From Bactericera cockerelli (Eukaryota > Arthropoda > Insecta > Hemiptera > Triozidae): a stretch of DNA of 64,000 nt. The notes beneath the pieces were generated by a model. It was not told the origin of the DNA. It did no database searches and was given only the letters and a program-made list of their open reading frames with translations. Shown piece by piece: positions 32,130 to 42,931 of this stretch. Location of the stretch: the NCBI GenBank assembly GCA_024516035.1, contig CM044966.1:15638346-15702345 (forward strand). Reading direction: 5' to 3'. A program made the translations under genes and the position numbers. Position 1 is the first letter of the stretch; the number at the start of each line of letters is the position of its first letter.

Positions 32130-32690
32130 AATTGTGTAGAGGGTTGTGAGTTGGAATGAAAAGTCTATGTCCAGCCATGTTTAGAAAGTTTAAATATAAT
32201 GCATTTTGATTTTTTTAATTTTAGTTTCACATTAATTTTTTTTTTTTTTTTTGACTTGTTTTTAATTTTTTAATTTTAGACCATAAAGTTTACATAAAGC
32301 AGCACCTATCTATATATGATTTTATCTGCCAGTCCACATTGATATTTTTATTTATTTTTCCATCTTGTCTATGATAGGTACCAAAATTTTCAAAAATGGA
32401 CCTTAAATATGTTGATTGTTACATGTATATTGACATCAGTTAAGTTTGTGTTGGGGCCTTTATACTTCTTTTTTTATGTTTGGTGAGGTATGACCCTTCA
32501 TTTTGAGGAATGAGTGTACTTAAAATAACTTTATTTTACTTAATTAGTATATTGACACAGGGTTATAATTTTTATGAGATGGGTTTGGGTAGTCATTACA
32601 GTGTGGAAAGATGTAAAAGTGAGAAGTTCTATACATTTTTAAACAAACATGAAAAATAGTACAGCATTTAGTATAGCACGGCGCACGCTA
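32130..32690. other. no recognisable feature
   Basis: AT-rich with several poly(T) runs; no coding frame. Confidence 0.45.
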
Positions 32691-32830
32691 CAGTTGGAGT
32701 CTTTTAATTTTTCGTAGAATACGAATCGAAAATCAATTTTAAATTTCGAACACATTTTTTGGCCAACTTTGATCGCCGCCCCTGAGCGGGCCCGCCTGGC
32801 GGTGCCTTTCAGAGTTGGAAAGAAATCAGC
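32690..32830 (-). repeat. R-I repeat fragment
   Basis: CGTAGAATACGAATCGAAAA to CCCTGAGCGGGCCCGCCTGG. Confidence 0.72.
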
Positions 32831-32889
32831 CTAGCGAGCGCTACATGATTGATTCTCGAGTCGAAATAAGTATCTCGCAAGATCAAAGG

Positions 32890-33115
32890 TACACCCTAGT
32901 AGCACCGGTTCTCGTTCTGTAACCGAAGTTAAGCAACATCCAGCGAGATAAGGAGTTGGATTGGTGACCATTCAAATTCGAATTCTCGTGCTGCTGGCTA
33001 TTCCCGGTCTCACTCAGGCTGGTTGAGGTTATTTTGAGTATCAGGTTTGCGAGTTTCCTGCACATGGAGGTAAAAATCCCATCCTGATATAACCATACAG
33101 TTGATGTTCTAGTCT
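32890..33115 (+). repeat. F5S SINE, full length
   Basis: The 5S segment (CCGAAGTTAAGCAACATCCA, GGTGACCATTCAAATTCG), linker TCGTGCTGCTGGCT and central domain are all present. The lost CGGG between parts of the domain shows moderate age. Confidence 0.83.
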
Positions 33116-33409
33116 AGTTATAGAAAATAAACACGGCTTAATGATTCTTTTTAAACATGAATACCTACCCATATAATAACATGGCATCTCTACGAGTATG
33201 CAACATGCAATGACCTTTTCACTCTTTGTACTAAAAAGACACTGATTCCATACTGTCCGCTGTTAGTACATTTTTTAAAGTACATTTTTAGAAAATGCTT
33301 AATTTCGTTGGAAAATAATTGAAAAAAAAATTAGAAAAATATATTTTTTTAAATGAAAACATTCAACGTCTTCATTTATGTAAAAAGAAATACCAAACTA
33401 TTAAAAAAA

Positions 33410-33470
33410 ATCGGGTCTCTGTAGCTGCGTGAAATTCCGGTCCCTGTAATTATATGGTGTGCATGTATAG

Positions 33471-33512
<42 letters not shown>

Positions 33513-33661
33513 GTTTGGATGGGTGTGTGTGTGTGGATGGGTGTGTGTGTTGATGTGTGTAGATGTGTGTGTGAGTTGTGTGTATGTGGTGTGTGGGTGT
33601 GGTGTGTGATGTATGGGTGGTGTGTGTGTGATGGCTTGGCGAAGCGGGTGCAGCCCGCTAG
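33410..33661 (+). mobile_element. GT-repeat element with Helitron-like end
   Basis: A block containing GTCTCTGTAGCTGCGTGAAATTCC and a long GT-rich microsatellite (33470-33630) ends GAAGCGGGTGCAGCCCGCTAG followed by T. CGGG-TGCAG-CCCG forms a hairpin next to the CTAG terminus. The 5' boundary is a guess. Confidence 0.45.
33470..33630. repeat. GT-rich microsatellite
   Basis: (GT)n with GGATGG and GATGTGTGTA interruptions, similar to 17449-17545. Confidence 0.92.
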
Positions 33662-33951
33662 TATAGAGATAAATAAATGTCTCAGTGCTCGGGAGCAATA
33701 CATCACTTTTAAAAGATGGCTAAACTAGTAGTTCTGTGAACTGTAAACCTCACTGATTCAACTTCGCATTATAAATGTTCAATCAAGCATGCGGAATTCG
33801 AGACCTTTCATTCAGAGTACCCTACTCGATAGGTTTTAACTAAAAAATATCAACCGGCCCTTTTTTTGGCCCTTTTTCGATTTATTTTTTACCACAGACC
33901 CCTTAGCTTTTACGATCACAAAATATCACTACTGAACTCAAATTATTTTCT

Positions 33952-33954
<3 letters not shown>

Positions 33955-34036
<82 letters not shown>
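33955..34036. repeat. (GA)n microsatellite
   Basis: About 40 perfect GA units. Confidence 0.97.
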
Positions 34037-34790
34037 AAATAAAAAGCCGGATTTTCGTGTTTATTACGTTTTATACAGTTTTTATAAGTCTATTTTAAAT
34101 TAAAATCAAATATAAACTATGTACACATTGTAAAATTCATTAAAATATCTGTCATCTCATTTTTTCAAGTAATAATTATTATTTTCATAAAAAATACCTT
34201 TTCGTTACAATATGATTCCATGTTGTTTTTTTTTTTTAATTTAGGTCAAACCAGTCGTCAGAACTGGATAGAGAACTGAAGGGACCAGAATTTTTTTCTC
34301 TCTTATATCCAGGTTTCTCTCATAAAGAGGTTATTTTACCCTATTAATACTTTCCTTTTTACAGGATATGGAAAGTAAAAGGTAAACTAGGGGCAAGGAC
34401 TCTGAATGTTACAGACCTCTCTTTAAATAAATATTCATTAAAAAAAAGGTAAACTGGACCTGAAAATAGTCTCTTATACCCACATTGGGACAATATGAAG
34501 TTAAATAATGACTGTGTTGAAATACCAATGCTGGATGTGCTGAAATCTGGTTGGGAAAAAAATCATAAAAGATGATGGTCTCAAATTTTGGGCTTTTTCC
34601 AATCAAATAAATATCTATTAATAAGTATATGAAATCCATTTATTACATAATCAACAGAACCTTAAGACAGCTGGACAAAATGACTTCCAATTTGGCTGAG
34701 AGTCCCAAGAACGGATTTTTAAAAATCCAAATACAATGGACAAAAACCTCAACGGTGACAAAGACCCATTTTAGCTAGTATTATTAGAAA
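34037..34790. other. no recognisable feature
   Basis: AT-rich sequence with no gene signal. Confidence 0.45.
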
Positions 34791-34794
34791 GAGG

Positions 34795-34950
34795 TGTCCC
34801 GATGTATCATGTCACTAGGAAAAACAAATTTCATTCGAGCAACACCCAACACTAAGTTTTTTTTTTACTTGCTGAACAACACTCTCCAGTGATACTCGTA
34901 CGTTTACATTTAACACAAAAAGGTTTTTTTGAGGAGATATCAACATTTTT
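34795..34950 (+). repeat. 145-bp direct repeat, copy 1
   Basis: ATCATGTCACTAGGAAAAAC through TTTTGAGGAGATATCAACAT recurs nearly unchanged at 35930-36078. The spacing is about 1.14 kb. Confidence 0.88.
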
Positions 34951-35419
34951 TGCGTTTTTTTTTTTTCTTCATATTTTAATGTTACAACTGACACCTTTAA
35001 ATCTGAGACACAATGTACGTGTTGTATTTTTCGAACATATATTTTTCATTTCCTGGAATTCTGTCCAGTTTTCACTCAGACTCTTTCTATTCCAGGAATT
35101 GTTACAGCCATTTCAAAGAACAAAATATTGATTCTTGAGCATTAAAAAAATAATAGCTTATTAGTGTTTAATCATCCTGATTACTGTGACTGATCTGACT
35201 GATAAATGCACCCTAGGAACCAATATTCTGTTCCTCAATATGACGGAGATACAGTTTAAAACAAGAGAAAAAACTCTACAAAATATCACCTTAGTATAGT
35301 ACAAAGCAGGACAACGTCAAATATAAATTAAATAAATTATTAAGAAAGGATTTCACTATTTTTCATGTTATTTTGGGAGCAAACAACCCTTAAAAAAATG
35401 AGTGTTTGACAGATTTTTT

Positions 35420-35640
35420 ATTTCGTAGCCATGAAACAGGAGCTACTGTAGACGTTTGTGGTATGTGTTGTGGCCTGCCTATCCCGTATAATGGGCGAGA
35501 AGTAACACAATATCTCTTATTTAGTTGCTGGGTCAACACGAGTGCACCGGAAGGTATCCCTTACAAACAACTGTAATCAAACTTTGAATACAAATTTTAG
35601 TCGCCGCTTGGGTTGGAACCCGGGTTAAGCTTCCAGACTG
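35420..35640 (-). repeat. S5 SINE copy
   Basis: Inverted copy; its head is truncated at GGTTGGAACCCGGGTTAAGC. It lies between the two 145-bp direct repeats. Confidence 0.8.
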
Positions 35641-35929
35641 ATGTTTAATGGTCATTTTCTCCCAAAATGACACCAAACGTAGTCTCCAGTGTTGTCTAAT
35701 AATTTACAAATACAAAAAATCTATTCTCTAGCAGTTTATAGTTAACTGCACAGGTCGAAGTCAGGGGGCTAGGCATTGAGGACAATTGAGGTATCTTTTT
35801 ACAATAAAAAATATTTTCGAGAACTATTTATTTTTTTACAAGATTTTTTAATAATAATTATTTTCTTTTTTTTATCGCAACTCGTAATTTGAGGGTACGG
35901 AATGATAGCACTAAAATCCCGTCACGATT

Positions 35930-36078
35930 TTTCATCATGTCACTAGGAAAAATCAATTTCATTCGAGCAACAGCCAACACTTAGTTTTTTTTTTACTTGC
36001 TGAACAACACTCTCCAGTGATACTCGTACGTTTACATCACACAAAAAGGTTTTATTGAGGAGATATCAACATTTTTTT
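35930..36078 (+). repeat. 145-bp direct repeat, copy 2
   Basis: Differs from copy 1 by a few substitutions and a short deletion before CACAAAAAGG. It is followed by GTCTCGTTGGTAACGAGAC, a perfect palindrome. Confidence 0.88.
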
Positions 36079-36301
36079 GTCTCGTTGGTAACGAGACAAA
36101 AAAACGCTTCACGATATAAAAATCGGAACGAGAAACAAATCGTGCCCGGAAAGAAAGTTGTTTCGTTGCTAGCGACAACGGGGTGTCTCATTATTTCGGT
36201 CTTATTATTCCGCCCGACCACAGTAACCAGATGTTACGAGGTAAAAAACACGGACTATGTTTGAATACTACCAAACTTTTGATTTTTAGCCAGAGTAACG
36301 A

Positions 36302-36425
36302 AAATCGAGAAATGACCAACTGTCACGAGAAATGACCAACTGTCACGAGAAATGACCAACTGTCACGAGAAATGACCAACTGTCACGAGAAATGACCAAC
36401 TGTCACGAGAAATGACCAACTGTCC
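36302..36425. repeat. 20-bp minisatellite, 6 copies
   Basis: GAGAAATGACCAACTGTCAC repeats head to tail without change and without spacers. Confidence 0.96.
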
Positions 36426-36927
36426 GTTTTACCTTTTAGCCGACGATATTACTAAAAATAATTTAGTAAAATGGGTCTGAGTTGGCATTGACATCAATCT
36501 TGTGGTTAATTGAATTGTGAAAACTTTTGAATCATATTTACTATCTTTCCGTTAAGTTACTTGTGGTTTTTCATTCTATTTTTTATTATATTAAATTACA
36601 AAGGTATATGCCAGAAGTTTAAATAATGCTAAGAAAATCTAGTGGATTGTAGTGGAAAAATTAAGAGCTATGTACAGACGGATCTATACAATACATTCAC
36701 TTGTATTTCGATAAAGGTCGAGACACTAAGAACATGAAATGGAAATAGATTTCAACTATTACAGAAAGCATATTAATTTTTAGACCCATCAAAACTACCT
36801 CAAATCTATTTGAGAAATGATACCAATGCCATGAAATTTTTTCTACTCATGTCAAGAAGAAAAACTTATAGATTCAACCAAAAATCTGGCAATTGCTTTG
36901 GAAGGTATTTCGTTGACATACAAATAT

Positions 36928-37138
36928 AATAATAATGCTCTTTAGTTGAATGTAACCACCAGGAGAGGTTAATGCTCAAAGAATTTTCTACCACCTAACC
37001 CTCAAGAGTCTTTTTATTATGTGGTCACAAACTAAAATTCACAAGGAAAACTTCATGCACTGGGTGGGATTCGAATCAACGCATCCCTGCGCTACCTGGG
37101 TTAACAGACTAGCGCGTTAACCACTTGACTACCAGTGA
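36928..37138 (-). repeat. S1 SINE copy
   Basis: A complete inverted copy with AGGAGAGGTTAATGCTCAAA and GGGATTCGAATCAACGC. Confidence 0.83.
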
Positions 37139-37324
37139 TGAAAACACTTGTTTAAAACTGGCCTATAAGGACTAAAGAGTCCCATTATTTCAGCAGATGT
37201 GGCATTGTCATGTGGTTAAAGATTCAAATAAATTAATATTTTTAAATTTAAAATCCTGTTAACTGTTTACGTAATTGCATATAATATGCGTGTAAACAGA
37301 GATAAAAAAAATATATAAATTATA

Positions 37325-37400
37325 TGCATTGCGTGGGATTCGAACCAACGGATGCCTCCGCTACCTGGATCACCAGACTAGCGCCTTGACCACTCTACCA
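37325..37400 (-). repeat. S1 SINE head fragment
   Basis: GCGTGGGATTCGAACCAACG to GCGCCTTGACCACTCTACC. Confidence 0.7.
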
Positions 37401-37404
37401 ACAA

Positions 37405-38265
37405 TTCAAGTTGCAAACTGACTCCAACCAACTCCTCTATCCTTTGTCCCAGGTCAGTCTTTGACAAGGGACGATTTTGTTCATCATATGTAAGTAAAAA
37501 AATCACAATATTATTTCTATTAGGTATTCCGATCTTCATTAGGTATTTCCAAATTCACCTTGATAAAAAAAAAGTATATATCAAAATTTGAATGCTATAC
37601 AATACATAATGCAATTCATACACAAATTACTACTAATAATAAAGATGAAAAGAAAGGAATCATACTATTTATAAAACATGTAAAAAAATTAAAGAAAGCA
37701 TATTGAAAAGCAAGGAAAGTATATAGTAAGGTGTCATGAGTGATAAACGCTGATATGTACAAGAGAACAAAACCTATGTACAAAGTTCTATAACTATATA
37801 CACAATTCCATTCTGTTGGATTTTCTATATAAATTATTTTTAGTCTAATATGTTCACAAAAATAAACTGTTTCTAAAAAACACAGACGTTTATCCAACCT
37901 ATATTAAAAGAAAATATTGTACAAATAAATAAATTAAAAACACATCTTTACCACATATGTATTTGGTTTGTTTGTTGTTCTACACACGTTCAAAAAATGA
38001 AAAGTAAACCAAATTCAACACATTTTTGTGTACGATGTTGCAACAATTTCATATTCAAAATTAACTCCAGGATCAAAAAAAAAATAAAAAAATAAATAGA
38101 AGTTGCAAACTTCAGATTTTAATTTCGATCGTGCACGTATGTAATTTTTTTCCAGCAATTACTCGTTCTTTACTTTTCTCAGACTGCCATCTTTTCGTTC
38201 TTCTTTTTCAACAATAACTGTTCACTTACACAAGTTCCCTATACATGTTAGGCAGTGAAATATAG
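37405..38265. other. no recognisable feature
   Basis: AT-rich sequence; a 93-residue minus-strand frame (37616-37897) is hydrophobic but has AT-driven codons and no splice context. Confidence 0.4.
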
Positions 38266-38267
38266 CT

Positions 38268-38610
38268 AGACTCCGTGGCGTAACAGATGTGACTACTGCC
38301 CGTAGTCCAGAGATCCTGAGTTCGATTCCCAGTTGGAGCAAACTTTTCGCACCAAAAAATTCTGTTCCCTCCGAACATGTGAGGCTGGCAATGCCGGCCC
38401 TACCCAGGCTGGGTGAGGTTAATGTGGGTAGCTGGTAAGATTTCCAGCGAATGGAGGGTATAACCCCCGTCTTGTCTACCTCAACTCAGGACGTTAAACC
38501 AAATAGAATCAATGGACATGAAAGGAGCCATTGACATTGGATCTGGGCGTCCATATAATCCTCTCACCACCGTGATTTAGGTATCAATACCAATCTCACG
38601 GACACGGAAT
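38268..38610 (+). repeat. S4 SINE, full length with extended tail
   Basis: Head CTCCGTGGCGTAACAGATGT and GAGTTCGATTCCCAGTTGG, an intact central domain, then an extended tail with GAGCCATTGACATTGGATCT and a (TTA)n end. Confidence 0.86.
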
Positions 38611-38877
38611 TATTATTAGTGAAATATAATATATCAACAACAAAAAATGTCCCTTAAATGGCAAATGTCCATTCTCACTTTTCGGTTTATACTGAAATCA
38701 AGAGGTCAGTTGATGGCATGAAAATTCAGAACTATTAGGCACCAACTGAAAGCAAATCAGCTCGAAAATTCGCAACAGCCGTGCAGATATTCCTGTATAT
38801 CTCGTATAACTTCTCACTTTTCTGTTTACGAAAAAATAAAACCTAAGCACTCGAAAAATAACAAAAAACGTTGACTG

Positions 38878-39185
38878 TCCCAAATATGAAAATATTTTCA
38901 AAAAAAGTCGACTGCGCCAAATATGAAAATATTTTCAAAAAAAGTCGACTGCGCCAAATATGAAAATATTTTCAAAAAAATCGACTGCGCCAAATATGAA
39001 AATATTTTCAAAAAAATTGACTGCGCCAGATATGAAAATATTTTCAAAAAAAAATCGACTGCGCCAAATATGAAAATATTAACAAAAAAGTCGACTGCGC
39101 CAAATATGAAAATATATTTTCAAAAAAAATTGACTGCGCCAAATATGAAAATATTTTCAAAAAAAATCGACTGCGCCAATAATGA
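38878..39185. repeat. minisatellite of about 38 bp, 8 copies
   Basis: CCAAATATGAAAATATTTTC and AAAAAAAGTCGACTGCG units repeat with poly(A) length variation. Confidence 0.95.
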
Positions 39186-39704
39186 AACTATTTTCCCATC
39201 ACTTCGGCTCGTGTCGCTGCTTCTCGCGTTCACTTCGTAGGGATTTGGAATGTTGGCCTAGACGGGACGAGGCTCGTGTCTACTTGGTGGTGGGGGGATA
39301 CTGGTTGATGACAGCTTGCACGGCGGCGGCTGTGGGATACAGGAAATATTTTTTTTTTTTTTTAAATTTTATATATATATTTTTTATTTATTAAACGGGA
39401 ACAACCCAATATACACAAATTACAAAATATTACAGTTAAAAACATACAAAATTTTCAGAAATTAACGGGGGAATAAATAAACCTTATTTGATATTTTAAA
39501 TCAAAAAAATTTAAGTATATTTTTCACATTGAGGAAGTAATGGAGAACTCATAACGGCAACGCAGCTTGTGTCATGGGCACCTTGCCCAGCTGCTTGTGA
39601 ATAGACGAGATTTTTTACTTGTAATATTAAAAAAGAGAGTATTATATTCAAACCAAATTAAAAAAATACATTGTATACAATTATACATTATACTGTTCTC
39701 TCAC
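39186..39704. other. intron after exon 15: no further scribbler exon seen
   Basis: AT-rich with a GC patch at 39280-39340 that has no frame matching the family. The missing C-terminal exon was not found here. Confidence 0.45.
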
Positions 39705-40074
39705 CTCCATAGGGAGCTGGATACTGTCCGGCCGCCAGTATGGAATAGCCGAGTCCCACATGGGTGTGATGATGGGTGTGCACATGCCTCTGTGGGGGCG
39801 GCGACGAACTACGGGCGTCCTTGCCGGGGGCGGCACTCTGGGCGGCTCCGGGGCCCATGGGGCCGCCGCCCGAGGGGGGCCCGCCGCCACGAGGTGAGTC
39901 ACCGGGAGGCCCGCCGGGGGCGGCTCCGGGGGGGTTGGGGCCGCCCCCCGGGTGGGCGGGCGGGCCGCCGGGTTTGGAAGGCAGGGGCGAGGTGGTGGGC
40001 GACTTGAGGGCGCGCTCCTGTAGCTCGTGGATCTTGTGCTGTTGCTGGGCCGCCTGGTAGTACATGTCCAGACC
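39705..40074 (-). CDS. sbb: scribbler exon 15 of window (HVHTHHHTHVGLGY motif)
   Basis: Residues 824-947. It encodes GLDMYYQAAQQQHKIHELQE and RALKSPTTSPLPSK, then a long Pro/Gly stretch. It closes with QRHVHTHHHTHVGLGY and AAGQYPAPYG. The His-Thr repeat followed by VGLGY and QYPAPYG matches the C-terminal region of scribbler and ZNF608/609. The acceptor is CCCCTCCAG|GG. The donor ATGGAG|GTGAG (phase 1) shows at least one more exon must follow at lower coordinates; none was recognised. Confidence 0.93.
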
Positions 40075-40433
40075 CTGGAGGGGGCGGGAGGGCAATCTTA
40101 GATTAATATTTAAAAATAATATAATTGTATCTCGATTTTTTTTATTTATTAAGAACATAACATGGTTTCAAAAATTCTTAGAACTATAAATTGAAACAAC
40201 AATACCAATGTTCACATTAAAATAAAATAATTAAGAACTTAAAACTATAGCGAACTACAAACTATTTGTCTTACACTTGCTTTAAAAGCTTCCTTAGACA
40301 GTAAAAAGGCGTCTGTACTTAGGTGTACTTCATTACATAGAGTCATTGCTCTGTTCAGTGGCGATTCATGAAGTTTAGTAAGTCTAGGATGAGGGACTGT
40401 GAAGGTTTCAATATTTGTATTTCTTCTCTCTTA

Positions 40434-41247
40434 GGCCGGCCATTCACGTACAGTCCAAACTGTCAGTTTGGACTGTAAACTGAGATGCCCACTCACATTC
40501 AGTTAAAACCATCAGTTCTCACAATGGATTCCGACGACGACATCGCTGTTCTCGGATTATTTTTCGTAATAATCAAGAAAAAGAAAAAAAGAAAGCCTAA
40601 AAGTCAGTGGTGCAAGAAGTGGTTTCAAAGAGGTAATCAATATTCTGATGTTACTTTATTAAAAGAATTATCATCTGAGGAACCACTAGATTACCTGAAT
40701 TATTTGCGAATGTCGCAAACGGCGTATGAAAAATTAACTTTGGTGGTCCCACGAGAACCGGTGCATTCAACGCGCCATCAACGCTGGCGTTGATGGCGCG
40801 TATACATTTGTTTGTTTATTTGTTGTTGTTGTATATATTTTTCAATATATATACAACATGTCTATTATTGTAAATTAGTTTGTCCAAACTATATTCTTTA
40901 TATTAATCGGAATTAACTTTCCAGAGACAGGGCTCTGATCTTAAAATTGCAATGAAATCGACAGTTGCTTGAGATGCGTTTTGGCGCGACATTTTTAAAA
41001 ATTCAAAATCGGTAATCTGAACTCTGAAGAGAAATTGGTTAACTGAGGACTGAAAGCGCCATTCACATAAAAAATTTAACTGTCAGTCCAAGCACCTTCA
41101 GTTCAAAATATAAAATTTTTATAATCCTACAGTCCAACCCATTAGTCCAATTGGACTGCAGTCCACTGCCATTCACGTCAGTCGAAAGTATCAGTTTGGA
41201 CTGATCAGTCCAAACTGTCAGTTTGGACTGATCGTGAATGGCCGGCC
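40434..41247 (+). mobile_element. PIF/Harbinger-type transposon remnant
   Basis: Termini GGCCGGCCATTCACG and its reverse complement are flanked by a TTA duplication at 40431-40433 and 41248-41250, the target preferred by PIF/Harbinger. Next to each terminus is CAGTCCAAACTG/TCAGTTTGGACTG, itself palindromic. The interior keeps the start of a transposase gene (next entry). A fragment of 5S-headed SINE sits at 40745-40800. The remainder is AT-rich and non-coding, so the element is internally deleted. Confidence 0.88.
40524..40741 (+). pseudogene. 5' part of a Harbinger (DDE_4-type) transposase
   Basis: The frame from ATG encodes MDSDDDIAVLGLFFVIIKKK, then KSQWCKKWFQRGNQYSDVTL, LKELSSEEPLDYLNYLRMS and AYEKLTLVVP. 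This matches the typical start of HARBI1-like transposases: an acidic start, a Lys run, a W-x(n)-R-x(2-3)-G/Y motif and YFRMS-like sequence. It covers about 73 residues. The frame then enters the inserted SINE fragment and the DDE catalytic part is absent. Confidence 0.8.
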
Positions 41248-41249
41248 TT

Positions 41250-41790
41250 ATGTACTGTAAACTATCCTCAAATTTGAGAATATTATTGTCTAATAAATAA
41301 ATAATGTATATTTATTTTAGGTTTTTTTTAATGTATATTTAATTTTTGTGGCTCTCTCCCTCAGGAATTCTTCTAAGGAAAGACCTTACAATGAATTTTA
41401 CAATAGAGAAACATAAAAATACAATTTCATATAAATAGGATTGAAAAGTAAGGGGAAAAATTTACCTAATGCAAACAGTACAATATTTTATTATTTTAAG
41501 CATACATTCTGAATAATTTCAAATACTTTAGCTTTTAACGTAGAATAACAATTTTGTTCTATAGCGAGCATTGACTCATCCATACAATTAAGAAACTTAG
41601 GAACGAAGTAGTCGGGTAATCTGCTCCCGTAGTTTGAATTAATTCTGGCAAATTGAAAATTTTGATGTCTTTTTAATGTTTATTTTGATTGATGTTACTG
41701 TTCCCGTTGAGTCACCAGTTTTGACTTCTTTCGAGTGATAAGGAAAGTCGTGGGGTGTCACACCAATTTATTACAATTCAAAAGACACAC
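41250..41790. other. no recognisable feature
   Basis: AT-rich intronic sequence; the Harbinger insertion separates it from 40075-40430. Confidence 0.45.
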
Positions 41791-41791
41791 A

Positions 41792-42090
41792 GTAGTCACC
41801 GTGGCAGAGTGAGTTAGAGCGCTAGGCATTGCACGCATGGTGACCTGGGTTCGATCCCCAGCGGGGCAAGAAATTTTCTGATCTGTACTTGAATGTTCGG
41901 GGTGCACTCATACCTCGAGAGGAAAAATGAGTATGTAGTTACTTGTATGAGTAACGACCAGTGGCGGCATTACCAGAGTAAAAAGAAATAAATGTAATGG
42001 AATAATTCGAAGAAGGAAAGGATACTCTTAGTAATACTGCGCTACCCACAAAAATTGTGAAGAGGCCTTGTGCTTCACCACAAATAAAAC
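41792..42090 (+). repeat. S3 SINE, full length, long body
   Basis: Head GTCACCGTGGCAGAGTGAGT, then GGGGTGCACTCATACCTCGA, CGACCAGTGGCGGCATTACC and GCGCTACCCACAAAAATTGT, ending TGCTTCACCACAAAT. This is the best reference copy of the family. Confidence 0.88.
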
Positions 42091-42121
42091 CATACATACA
42101 CACAATTACAAAGACATCATA

Positions 42122-42235
42122 GCCAACCTCAGTAGCTTAGTTGATAAGGCGGCGGTCTTGTAATCTAGAGGTTTGTGGTTCAAATACCGAATTTGGTAAA
42201 AAAACTTTGGTAACGCGAGTTTGATGTCCGCATTA
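42122..42235 (+). repeat. S2 SINE copy, 3' truncated
   Basis: Head with GGCGGCGGTCTTGTAATCTA; box B changed to GTTCAAATACCG. Confidence 0.78.
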
Positions 42236-42254
42236 TAAAACAGGATTTTTTTTG

Positions 42255-42455
42255 GTTTCACGTCGCTTTCAACTGCATGGTCATATCACGACGGGGGTGT
42301 TATCTCCAATTGGCAGGAAACTCACAAACCTGCTACCCACATTCAGCTCACCCGGCCTGGGTTGTGCCAGAATGCCAGCATCACGAAGTCTTCACCTCAC
42401 TGGACTTTGTTTAACCTGCGAGAACCGGTGCATTCAACGCGCCACATCAAAACCG
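42255..42455 (-). repeat. F5S SINE copy
   Basis: The CGTCGCTTTCAACTGCATGG end and central domain are intact; the 5S segment has a deletion between GGACTTTGTTTAAC and GAGAACCGGTG. Confidence 0.82.
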
Positions 42456-42574
42456 GATTAGTTAGGTTAAGCTAGACTGTCGAAATAAATCCATTATCAG
42501 GCGACGATGCTTTCTAGTTTTCTAGTTATTATGTTTTTCTAGTTATAATATCCTGTATAAAATATACAATAAAG

Positions 42575-42680
42575 AAAGAGTGCTATATGAAACTGTTAGC
42601 ATAATGGGACTTCTTGTCTCGAGCCGACAGTCTAAATAAAGCACTACTATACTATACTACTATACTATACTATGCTATGA
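42575..42680 (-). repeat. R-M repeat
   Basis: Reversed copy ending in (TATAC)n: GCATAATGGGACTTCTTGTC, TCTAAATAAAGCACTACTAT. Confidence 0.75.
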
Positions 42681-42720
42681 CTTGAGTTCATGGTGGAGAT
42701 GGTGCCACTTAACCACTTAC

Positions 42721-42838
42721 CTTCTGCTCGGAGCTGGGCGTGCTCAGATCCTCGGGCCCGTGGGCGGGGGGGTAGCGGTGTAGCGGGTGGTGGTGGTGAG
42801 ACAGATGGTGCATGGGCAGCAAGTGGTGGAGGCCGCCC
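42721..42838 (-). CDS. sbb: scribbler exon 14 (His-rich)
   Basis: Residues 784-823. It encodes RGGLHHLLPMHHLSHHHHPL, then HRYPPAHGPEDLSTPSSEQK. It ends at the strong donor CAGAAG|GTAAGT in phase 0. The acceptor is CTCCACAG|GGGCGG. A second copy of the acceptor and exon start lies exactly 90 bp upstream, in the same frame and with no stop between the copies. Confidence 0.92.
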
Positions 42839-42931
42839 CTGTGGAGTAAGAGAGATACAGTTTTATTGTAAAGATTGTGGTGGTGGTGAGACAGATGGTG
42901 CATGGGCAGCAAGTGGTGGAGGCCGCCCCTG
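42839..42931 (-). repeat. 90-bp tandem duplication of the exon 14 acceptor and 5' end
   Basis: CTCCACAG|GGGCGGCC...CACCACCACCAC occurs at 42931 downward and again at 42841 downward. The segment between copies reads through in frame (NLYNKTVSLLLHRGGLHH). Confidence 0.9.

Noticed and set aside
34795..36078. LTR retrotransposon bounded by the 145-bp direct repeats
   Set aside because: No TG...CA termini, primer-binding site, polypurine tract or gag/pol remnants were found, so only a direct repeat is claimed.
36302..36425. Short direct repeats resembling a CRISPR array
   Set aside because: The 20-bp units are contiguous with no spacers, and the DNA is eukaryotic.
37616..37897. Hydrophobic 93-residue minus-strand frame that might be a membrane protein
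   Set aside because: Hydrophobicity is expected from AT-rich codons; no start context, splice sites or homology seen.
39567..40060. Plus-strand frames of 94-146 residues over scribbler exon 15
   Set aside because: Antisense shadows of a GC-rich exon; the minus frame has the conserved HVHTHHHTHVGLGY motif and splice sites.
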